Origin: Bdellovibrionales bacterium
Lineage (GTDB): Bacteria > Bdellovibrionota > Bacteriovoracia > Bacteriovoracales > Bacteriovoracaceae
Reading direction: 5' to 3'
DNA: 64,000 nucleotides
Assembly: GCA_018646675.1 (NCBI GenBank)
Contig: JABGUH010000024.1
Span: 1 to 64,000, forward strand
Under the pieces are notes generated by a model. The model was not told the origin of the DNA and ran no database searches. It saw only the letters and a program-made list of their open reading frames with translations. Shown in pieces: positions 8,648 through 15,580 of the stretch; position 1 is the first letter of the stretch, and every line of letters starts with the position of its first letter. The position numbers and the translations under genes are program-made.

Positions 8648-10240
8648 ATGGCAAAAAGTAGAACATTTTGTATTTATTTACTTAAAGAAGGATTTAATGC
8701 TGGTAATGCATTGAAGACTGATCATTCTTTAGGTGATCCTGCTGATGCTTCTCAATTGCCAGAAGGTGCAACTCTTTATGTTCTAGACAAGTCCCCTTCT
8801 CAGCCGTGGTGGAAAGCCTACTGGGGAGTATCCCAAAATCTGAGACAAGTTTTAAAGGGTGCAATTGTATTCTTACCTATTGGCGAAAGATGTTTTGCCA
8901 TTACATTTGGCCATACCTATCACTTTTTGAAAGATGAAAGCTATGAGTATGATTTTGGCCTTATAACAACATTGAATGCGCTGGATCCGGAAAAGATTAA
9001 ATCAACTGATATATTTCAGCCAGAAAATGCCAAGAGAGAAAGAATCCAAAGTCCAACGGCGTCAAATCTTACATTCTTTGATATTAATAACGATGAATCT
9101 ATTATTAAGAAGCTTACAGGGGCTGTTAAAACAGAATATCAAGGAATCCTCTCTAACATTACTGGAGCAAATAACCTACGAATCACTTCAAAAGTTACTG
9201 CGAGAGAAATTAGTGATCTTTGTAGTCGAGTCTTAGAGATATACAATAAAGAAGATTATAAAGAATCTTTTCCTGATATTCAGAATATCTCACCAGTGAA
9301 AGACCCGACTTTAATAGAAACACTTAATGGAAAGCTACTTAATGCTTTTACTGATAATTCAATAGATTTAGTGTTAACAGTTCCTGACATATTGGATCAC
9401 CAAGAACCTTCTTATACAATCTATAGTGGAGAAGGACGCACTAATTTAAAGTTTGATGATATTTATATTGCAAACTACAGAGAGTACCTTCAAGAAAAAG
9501 AAGTAACTGAAGTTGATGTTAAAAAATTAAAAGCTCACAAGTTAAACTTAAAAGATGAAAATGATAATACCATAAAAAGTTATCCTATCTACAAGTGTCT
9601 TTTGTTTGATTGTGAGATTGATAACGGCGATGAAGATAATGAACATTATCATATGTGCGAAGGTGAATGGTATCGCGTTGAAACCGACTATATTAAGCAG
9701 CTAAAGACCTCTTTAGACCCTGTCTTTGCTGACTATGGCCTTCTTTCTGATTGTGATCAAAAACGTGAAGATGATTATAATGAAAAGGTTGCTAATGATA
9801 ACAGCAGCTCTGTAGTGTGCTTAGACAAGACGAATATAGCACCTAAAGGGAATATTGAACCCTGTGACCTTTATACAGTAGAAAACGACAGAGCAATTTT
9901 AATACACATTAAAATTTCAACTAGATCATCTTCATTAAGTCATTTATTTAATCAAGGTGCAAATTCTATTAAATTATTAAGAATGGATGGCACTTCTAGA
10001 GATAAGCTTAAGGCCTTGCTACCTGATGTGAATTTCAAGGCTCCAATAGATAATAATAAATTTAAGGTCATTTTTGGAATTATCACAGCAAAAGATAAGG
10101 TGAAAAAGTCAGATAACCTCCCCATCTTTTCTCGAATAAGCCTGCAAAGAATTATGAACGAACTCAAGCTTATGGGCATAGAGGGAGAAGTTGTTTTAAT
10201 AAAAGATTTAGTTGATAGGAAAAAACAAAAAGAAAAATGA
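8648..10240 (+). CDS. TIGR04141/DUF6119 family protein in the restriction operon
   Basis: A 530-aa protein with no signal peptide or membrane segment. It begins FCIYLLKEGF and has GATLYVLDKSPSQPWWKAYW near residue 40. In the C-terminal part a strand-like segment shows D407 followed by ILIHIK (K422) and then SSSLSHLFNQG. I recognise this as the sporadically distributed TIGR04141/DUF6119 family. The D-x13-H-I-K pattern resembles a restriction-endonuclease-like core, but that fold is my inference. It lies between hsdS and hsdR with 9 and 13 bp gaps, so it is expressed with them. It is probably an accessory of the restriction system or an independent defence protein. Confidence 0.65.
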   Translation: MAKSRTFCIYLLKEGFNAGNALKTDHSLGDPADASQLPEGATLYVLDKSPSQPWWKAYWGVSQNLRQVLKGAIVFLPIGERCFAITFGHTYHFLKDESYEYDFGLITTLNALDPEKIKSTDIFQPENAKRERIQSPTASNLTFFDINNDESIIKKLTGAVKTEYQGILSNITGANNLRITSKVTAREISDLCSRVLEIYNKEDYKESFPDIQNISPVKDPTLIETLNGKLLNAFTDNSIDLVLTVPDILDHQEPSYTIYSGEGRTNLKFDDIYIANYREYLQEKEVTEVDVKKLKAHKLNLKDENDNTIKSYPIYKCLLFDCEIDNGDEDNEHYHMCEGEWYRVETDYIKQLKTSLDPVFADYGLLSDCDQKREDDYNEKVANDNSSSVVCLDKTNIAPKGNIEPCDLYTVENDRAILIHIKISTRSSSLSHLFNQGANSIKLLRMDGTSRDKLKALLPDVNFKAPIDNNKFKVIFGIITAKDKVKKSDNLPIFSRISLQRIMNELKLMGIEGEVVLIKDLVDRKKQKEK

Positions 10241-10253
10241 TTTAGGATAAATT

Positions 10254-13200
10254 ATGGCGACATCGCAATACAAAGAAGACTTATCATCATTAATACCAGC
10301 ATTGCATCTATTGCATAATATTGGATACAAATATTTAACTCCAACAGAAGCTAATAATGAACGAGACGGAAAACTAAATAAGGCCATACTTGAAAAAACA
10401 TTAACTGAACAATTGAGAAAGATTAACTCTATTCATTTTAGAGGTGGAAAACATTCATTTAGTGAAGGAAATATTCAAAAAGCAGTTCAAGCAATTGCCC
10501 ACATCCCTTTTGATAGCTTGATCAACACAAATGAACAGATTTATGATTTGCTAACTCTTGGGAAAAGCCTTGAGCAAACTATTAATGGTCACACTAAGAG
10601 TTTTTCAATTCAGTATATCGACTGGAAAAATCCAGAAAATAATGTTTTTCATGTAACAGATGAGTTTGTAGTAGAAAGACGACACAGCAACCAAACAAGA
10701 AGACCAGATATTGTTTTATTTGTTAATGGCCTTCCTCTGGTAGTAATTGAATGTAAAAGACCTGATCTAAGGGATGCTCTAGACCAAGGAATATCTCAAA
10801 ACCTAAGAAATCAAAAATCTGACGAAATCCCAGACTTGTTTACCTTTTCTCAAGTGTTAATGTCAGTTTGCCAAAATAAAGCCTCATATGGAACAACGGG
10901 AACACCTCTTGATTTTTGGGCAACTTGGAAAGAAGAAGATTCTGAAAAACAAGAGGAATGTTTAAAATCTATTATAAATATTCCTCTTCCAACTGATATA
11001 AAAGATAAAATTTTTTCTGAACGAGATCAAGAAGAACAAGACTATATGCAAACGATGTGGGATTCAGGAGACAGACTACCTTCACCACAAGATCATGCGA
11101 TTCTTAGCCTCTTGTCTAAAGAGCGTCTTTTAGAATTAATTTATCAATTTATCGTTTTTGATAATAAAGTTAAAAAAATATGTCGTTATCAACAATATTT
11201 TGCAATCAAAGCAACTTTGAATAGAGTTACAGATATTAAAGGTGATTCAAGAAGGCAAGGTGGTGTGATTTGGCATACAACAGGCTCAGGAAAGTCTCTT
11301 ACGATGGTAATGTTGGCAAAAGCTTTGGCACTGCATTCACAGATTAATAACCCAAAGATAGTATTAGTTACTGACCGTGTTGATTTAGACGATCAAATTT
11401 ATAAAACATTCTTGGCTTGTGGAAAATCTGTAGATAAAGCACGAAGTGGAGAACATTTAATAGATTTAATTGTTCACAATAAGGCCAATATAATTACTAC
11501 AATTATTGATAAATTTGAGTCGGCCAGTAAGAAAAGAAAAATTAAAGATGAAAGCCACAATATTTTCGTCCTCGTGGATGAATCTCATCGCTCTCAGTAT
11601 GGTGTTGCACACGCTAAAATGACCAATATTTTTCCTAAAGCTTGTTATATTGGTTTTACAGGAACTCCTCTTCTTAAAAAGGAAAAATCTACAGCAAACA
11701 AGTTTGGTGGATTTATTCATAAATATACTATGAATCAAGCAGTTAAAGATGGAGCTGTTAGGCCTCTTGTTTATGAAGGCAGAATGAGTGAACTAAGAGG
11801 AGATAAAGAAAAAATTGATAAATGGTTCGATCGCATTACCGAAGACCTTACTGATAAGCAAAAAGTAGATTTAAAAAAGAAGTTTAAACGCGAAGAAGAA
11901 TTATTAAAGTCAGAACAACGAATTGCTGAAGTTGCCTTTGATATAGGAATCCATTTTAAAGAAAATTTCAAAGGAACAGGAAAAAAAGGACAACTAGCTG
12001 TTTCAAGTAAAGAGAATGCCATTCGATATCAAAAATACTTTAAAGACTTTGGTGATGTAAATTCAGAGGTTGTTATTTCTGCCCCTGATACTCGTGAAGA
12101 TCATACTGATATAGACGAGTCTAATGTTCCAGAAGTTCAACAATTTTGGAAAGCAATGTTGAGTAAGTACGGAAGTGAGAAGAAATATGTTGAGGGTGTT
12201 GTAAAATCATTTAAACACTCAGAAAAACCCGAAATTCTAATCGTTGTAGACAAGCTTCTTACTGGTTTTGATGCCCCTAGAAATGCTGTTTTATATATTG
12301 ATAAGAGATTAAAGGAGCATAATATTCTACAGGCGATAGCCAGAGTAAACCGAGTTTTTGAAGGTAAGGATCATGGCCTTGTTATTGACTACCGTGGAAT
12401 TTTTGGGGAGATAAGTGATGCCATTGATACATACGCTGCTCTTGAAAAAGAAGGCTTCGATAAAGAAGATGTTAAAGGCACTTTGACCAATTCCAATGAA
12501 GAAATAGCTCTATTGTCCCAAAGGCATAGTAATGTTTGGTCAGTTTTTAATGAAGTTGAAAATAAAAATGATATTGAATCAATGCAAAGGCACTTAGCTC
12601 CAGAAGATATAAGAAAGAATTTTTATGATGCTCTGAAACTATTTGGACAAACATTGCAATTGGCTCTTGGAAACGCAAGATTTCAAGATGAGGTCGATGA
12701 AGTCAAAAAGAAACTATATAAAGATGATCTGAAAATGTTTTTAAATTTAAGGTCAGCGGTTAAACAGAGATATGGGGAAACAGTTGATTATTCGTCTTAT
12801 GAGAAACAAATAAGAAATGTTGTCAATAAGCATATTGGAGCTGAAGAAGTTAAGATAATTATTGAGCAAGTAGATATTTTTGCTGAGGATGAATTTGAGA
12901 AAGAGCTAAGTGAGATTATTGGAGATGCTGCAAAAGCCGATACGATTGCTTCTCGAATGAAAAGAACTATTAACGAAAAGATGGATGAAGACCCTGCTCT
13001 TTATAAAAAACTGTCTGAAATGATTAGCGAGGCTATTGCTGAACATAGGGCAAAAAGACTTTCAGATAATGAATACTTAAAAAAGATGCGTGAAGCTCTG
13101 GGTGAACTTCGTGGTGAAGCTAAAAGTGAAATCCCTGATAAACTAAAAGGTAAAGATACTCAGAAAGCCTACTTTGGAGTTATTAATCAAGCCTTACCAA

Positions 13201-13451
13201 GCACAGGAAACTTGGGTGATGACCCTAGTGAGATCGTAGCCGATATTGCTATTCGTTTTGATGAGATTATTACAAAGCATAAAATTAGAGATTGGCCTAG
13301 AAAGCAGGATATTGTTAATCAAATGTTTAACGAAATGGAGGATCACCTTTTCAGTATTAAGGGACGATTTGAACTAGAGCTAGATTATGATCAAATAGAC
13401 TCAATTCTGGAGCAGATCATAATGATTGCCAAAAGAAGAGAAGGAAATTGA
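10254..13451 (+). CDS. hsdR: Type I restriction endonuclease/translocase subunit HsdR
   Basis: A 1065-aa motor and nuclease subunit. The N-terminal PD-(D/E)xK nuclease shows RRPDIVLFV (D152) and VIECKRP (E166, K168). The SF2 translocase shows Walker A TTGSGKS (342-348), DESH (442-445) and FTGTP (468-472). IVVDKLLTGFDAP and ILQAIARVNR follow, and a helical C-terminal domain from about 740 docks on the methylase. It cleaves unmodified DNA after ATP-driven translocation. All catalytic residues look intact, so the restriction activity is probably functional. It starts 13 bp after the DUF6119 gene. Confidence 0.95.
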   Translation: MATSQYKEDLSSLIPALHLLHNIGYKYLTPTEANNERDGKLNKAILEKTLTEQLRKINSIHFRGGKHSFSEGNIQKAVQAIAHIPFDSLINTNEQIYDLLTLGKSLEQTINGHTKSFSIQYIDWKNPENNVFHVTDEFVVERRHSNQTRRPDIVLFVNGLPLVVIECKRPDLRDALDQGISQNLRNQKSDEIPDLFTFSQVLMSVCQNKASYGTTGTPLDFWATWKEEDSEKQEECLKSIINIPLPTDIKDKIFSERDQEEQDYMQTMWDSGDRLPSPQDHAILSLLSKERLLELIYQFIVFDNKVKKICRYQQYFAIKATLNRVTDIKGDSRRQGGVIWHTTGSGKSLTMVMLAKALALHSQINNPKIVLVTDRVDLDDQIYKTFLACGKSVDKARSGEHLIDLIVHNKANIITTIIDKFESASKKRKIKDESHNIFVLVDESHRSQYGVAHAKMTNIFPKACYIGFTGTPLLKKEKSTANKFGGFIHKYTMNQAVKDGAVRPLVYEGRMSELRGDKEKIDKWFDRITEDLTDKQKVDLKKKFKREEELLKSEQRIAEVAFDIGIHFKENFKGTGKKGQLAVSSKENAIRYQKYFKDFGDVNSEVVISAPDTREDHTDIDESNVPEVQQFWKAMLSKYGSEKKYVEGVVKSFKHSEKPEILIVVDKLLTGFDAPRNAVLYIDKRLKEHNILQAIARVNRVFEGKDHGLVIDYRGIFGEISDAIDTYAALEKEGFDKEDVKGTLTNSNEEIALLSQRHSNVWSVFNEVENKNDIESMQRHLAPEDIRKNFYDALKLFGQTLQLALGNARFQDEVDEVKKKLYKDDLKMFLNLRSAVKQRYGETVDYSSYEKQIRNVVNKHIGAEEVKIIIEQVDIFAEDEFEKELSEIIGDAAKADTIASRMKRTINEKMDEDPALYKKLSEMISEAIAEHRAKRLSDNEYLKKMREALGELRGEAKSEIPDKLKGKDTQKAYFGVINQALPSTGNLGDDPSEIVADIAIRFDEIITKHKIRDWPRKQDIVNQMFNEMEDHLFSIKGRFELELDYDQIDSILEQIIMIAKRREGN

Positions 13452-13455
13452 TCTT

Positions 13456-14175
13456 ATGCTTGAACAATCTGTGGAGTTCGGAAAAAGTAAAATCAATTAT
13501 CGCTTATCACGAAGTGATCGAAAGACATTGGGGATTACTGTTGAGCCAAGTGGAGAGGTTTCTGTAAATGCACCGCTTGCAGCTTCTTTATATAAAATTG
13601 AAGAGGTTATAAAGAAAAGAGCCAGTTGGATTCTAAGGCAAAAACAAGAAATAGCCTCTTATCCACCAACTATCCCTTCAAGAAAGTATATTACTGGTGA
13701 AGCTTTTAGGCATCTTGGAAAACAGTATCGTTTAAAAGTTGTTGGATCAGATTCGGATAAAGTTCTTCTGAGGAAAAATATAATTGAAGTCCATTCTTGT
13801 AAGGGAGATACCCCTGATATTATTGAGAGCCTCTTAAAAGAATGGCTCAAACTTGAAGCGGAGTCAATTTTTAGTAACCGATTAATATATTGTATGCAAT
13901 TTGTTGAAAAGATTGGAGTTAATTCTGCTCCTTATATTAAATTAAGAAAGATGAGAAAACGCTGGGGAAGTTGCACTCAGGATGGATTGATTTTTCTTAA
14001 TCCGGAATTGATTACGGCTCCTTTGGATTGCATTGACTACGTGATCATTCACGAACTTTGCCATTTAAAAGAACATTCCCATAGCAAGAGGTTTTTCCAG
14101 TTATTAGATATTGCTCTTCCATCCTGGGCTGAGAGAAAAAGAAAATTAGATTATATTGAGATTTATGAGTTATAG
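13456..14175 (+). CDS. YgjP-like (DUF45) zinc metallopeptidase of the restriction operon
   Basis: A 239-aa protein of the YgjP/DUF45 family, related to the M48 and SprT metallopeptidases. The C-terminal active site is HELCH (199-203) with a third histidine at 209 in KEHSHSKRFF, after the family signature KMRKRWGSCTQDGLIFLNPEL. Homologues often follow hsdR in type I operons, where they are suspected of controlling or degrading HsdR, though this is not established. The ATG at 13456 has AAGGA about 10 bases upstream and is preferred to an in-frame TTG at 13426 that would overlap hsdR. Confidence 0.85.
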   Translation: MLEQSVEFGKSKINYRLSRSDRKTLGITVEPSGEVSVNAPLAASLYKIEEVIKKRASWILRQKQEIASYPPTIPSRKYITGEAFRHLGKQYRLKVVGSDSDKVLLRKNIIEVHSCKGDTPDIIESLLKEWLKLEAESIFSNRLIYCMQFVEKIGVNSAPYIKLRKMRKRWGSCTQDGLIFLNPELITAPLDCIDYVIIHELCHLKEHSHSKRFFQLLDIALPSWAERKRKLDYIEIYEL

Positions 14176-14403
14176 ATGAAATAAGTTGGAGAGATAATCA
14201 AGATTAATGACGAGCTTTGTTACGGATTTTTAGCAGTCTCTAATTTTAGTGATATTTTCTTTTCAGAAGACACTTCCTATATAGATGGGCTAAGCTTTGA
14301 TGTTCTTGAAGTTGGCCAGAAACTTCAAGTTGAAATAATTAAAACAGAGAGAGGAATGTTTGCGAAGTCTCTTGGCCTAGAGAAACCTGAGCAAAAATTT
14401 TAA
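14176..14403 (+). pseudogene. Cold-shock-domain-like small ORF, stop at codon 3 or non-ATG start
   Basis: Directly after the metallopeptidase stop the frame reads ATG AAA TAA, then stays open for 72 codons to the TAA at 14401. The peptide is about GEIIKINDELCYGFLAV...SDIFFSEDTSYIDGLSFDVL...GQKLQVEIIKTERGMFAKSL. Its YGF, DIFF and GQ-x-V-x-RG-x-A spacing resembles a cold-shock/S1-like RNA-binding domain of normal length. No ATG, GTG or TTG opens this frame early. An ATT at 14203 has GGAGAG nine bases upstream, as in infC-type ATT starts. It is therefore either a gene broken by a stop at codon 3, or a real gene with a rare start. It would be the last gene of the restriction operon. Confidence 0.5.
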
Positions 14404-14434
14404 TGTTAAGAAACTTCTTACTTATAATTTGTTA

Positions 14435-14662
14435 TGACGAAATCTCGTCACCTCTATTCTCAAAAATGAGAAAAGGATTTTGACTGTTAAACATTTAAAA
14501 TTATTTACTTTTTTTCTAGTTTAATAACAACAATCCAAGATCCTGTCTCAAAAGTGATAAAATCTCGTCAGTCACTAAGTATTTAAATTAATTCACTTTA
14601 TTTTATTTTGCGACGAAACGTCGTCATTTTTGAGATTTATTTTTTGTGACGAATTTTCGTCA
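14435..14662. repeat. Four iterons of a 16-bp palindrome (TGACGA-N4-TCGTCA)
   Basis: Copies are at 14435-14450 (TGACGAAATCTCGTCA), 14555-14570 (left arm diverged), 14611-14626 and 14647-14662 (TGACGAATTTTCGTCA). A second motif, TCTCAAAAATGA or a close form, is associated with the first three copies and is inverted at copy 3. The surroundings are very AT-rich. The set has the look of binding sites for a replication initiator, transfer regulator or partition protein. No such gene lies immediately beside it. Confidence 0.6.
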
Positions 14663-14824
14663 GTTTCTATATTTGGTTTTATTTCGCTTAGTTATCTGTT
14701 TTTATTTTTTGGCATTGTATTTGCTTTATATGGGTTCGTTGGTTTGTCTTTTAATTATGGGAGCGAGCCATGTAAACCGACTACGCCGTTTTACGAGAAC
14801 TTAGCTCACTTCGTTTGCAAGTTA

Positions 14825-14861
14825 TTCTTGGAGGCAAGCCCCAAGAAGCTCTTTTAAGAGC
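14825..14861 (+). other. Two adjacent hairpins, possible structured RNA
   Basis: TTCTTGG 14825-14831 pairs with CCAAGAA 14841-14847 around a 9-nt loop. GCTCTT 14848-14853 pairs with AAGAGC 14856-14861 across two T residues. No T-run follows, so this is not an ordinary terminator. It may be part of a non-coding RNA or of the transfer origin. No coding gene is supported in 14404-15217. Confidence 0.35.
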
Positions 14862-14876
14862 AGCCTAAGAAGGAGC

Positions 14877-15122
14877 TGACCGAGTAACCGGCCAGTTAGT
14901 TTAAAATATTTTTTGAGTGTTGATTTCTTCATCCTTTCCTCCTGCGCCCTTTGCGGAGCAGATGAGGAGGAAAGAAAGAAAAATGAAAACTCTTAATTTT
15001 TGAAATTAAAGTAACACTGACCGGGGTAGCGGACACAAGTCAAAACTAAAAAGCGCCCTAAGATTCTAGTATTGCTGGTTTTCAATAAAAACGATCAAGA
15101 TGCGTGACCGACAGTTCGGACA
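14877..15122. repeat. Three copies of TGACCG-N6-CGG(A/C)CA
   Basis: Copies lie at 14877-14894, 15018-15035 and 15105-15122. All have exactly six bases between TGACCG and CGG-x-CA, making imperfect palindromes. They lie upstream of mobC, so a ribbon-helix-helix accessory protein such as MobC is a natural candidate for binding them. They differ from the TGACGA family further left. Confidence 0.55.
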
Positions 15123-15217
15123 AACACATTTTATCGGGGTCTTTCGAGGCTTTTTTATTAACTAAACCACATACGACGACCACAAACGAGCATGTGCCCT
15201 AACAGAGGAGTGTATTC
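14934..15217. other. Probable oriT/mobilisation control region upstream of mobC
   Basis: Non-coding DNA between the structured region and mobC. It starts with a perfect 10-bp hairpin stem (CTTTCCTCCT 14934-14943, AGGAGGAAAG 14965-14974). The loop of that hairpin contains GCGCCCT, which recurs at 15053-15059 inside AAAAAGCGCCCTAAG. This resembles the GCGCCCT core of IncQ-type nick regions, although the relaxase here looks MOBP-like, so the exact nick site is unresolved. Two of the three TGACCG palindromes also lie here. Position, structure and repeats together support an oriT. Confidence 0.45.
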
Positions 15218-15580
15218 GTGCGCCAATTTTCAAAGAAAGTAAAAAAAGACATTCGAGACAAAGTCATCCCTGTGAGATTCACAGCTTTAGAACAAAACTT
15301 TGTCAAAGCAGTTTCAGCAAAATTCAATATTAGCTTAAGTGAGTTTATTAGACGATCAGCTCTACAGCGACGAATGCCTCCGCAAGCCGTCGCAGAAGTG
15401 AATCGCAAAACGTATCAAGAGCTTTGTAGAATTGGAAACAATCTCAATCAGCTAATGCGACAACTTAATTCAGGAACCTTCCTAGTATTAGATAAAGATT
15501 TTTTCATTGAGCTAAAAGAGCTTGTGAAGAATATTGGACTTAATGTTGTTGGGGCCAAGATTGATAGCCAAACAAGTTAA
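15218..15580 (+). CDS. mobC: MobC-family mobilisation accessory protein
   Basis: A 120-aa protein. It opens with a ribbon-helix-helix-like segment (VIPVRFTALEQNFVKAV, then SLSEFIRRSAL) and continues with the MobC signature around residues 65-85 (YQELCRIGNNLNQLMRQLN). MobC proteins bind oriT and help the relaxase open the DNA. It uses a GTG start with AGAGGAG seven bases upstream. The relaxase gene begins inside its 3' end, so the two are coupled. The TGACCG palindromes just upstream are likely targets, by inference. Confidence 0.85.
   Translation: MRQFSKKVKKDIRDKVIPVRFTALEQNFVKAVSAKFNISLSEFIRRSALQRRMPPQAVAEVNRKTYQELCRIGNNLNQLMRQLNSGTFLVLDKDFFIELKELVKNIGLNVVGAKIDSQTS

Noticed and set aside
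14539-14546. GATCCTGT as an RP4-type nick site
   Set aside because: The core ATCCTG matches, but it lies about 670 bp from mobC and lacks the neighbouring inverted repeat; too short to support.
14435-14662. CRISPR array
   Set aside because: The repeats are 16-bp palindromes at uneven distances (120, 56, 36 bp), with no uniform spacers and no cas genes.
14630-14857. 75-codon plus-strand frame in the transfer region
   Set aside because: It crosses the fourth iteron and the hairpins, has no ribosome site, and its peptide looks random after a hydrophobic start.
15534-15560. Relaxase start at the TTG at 15534
   Set aside because: The family start IAKQVKGS lies directly after the TTG at 15561; the extra nine residues are inside mobC and not family-like.
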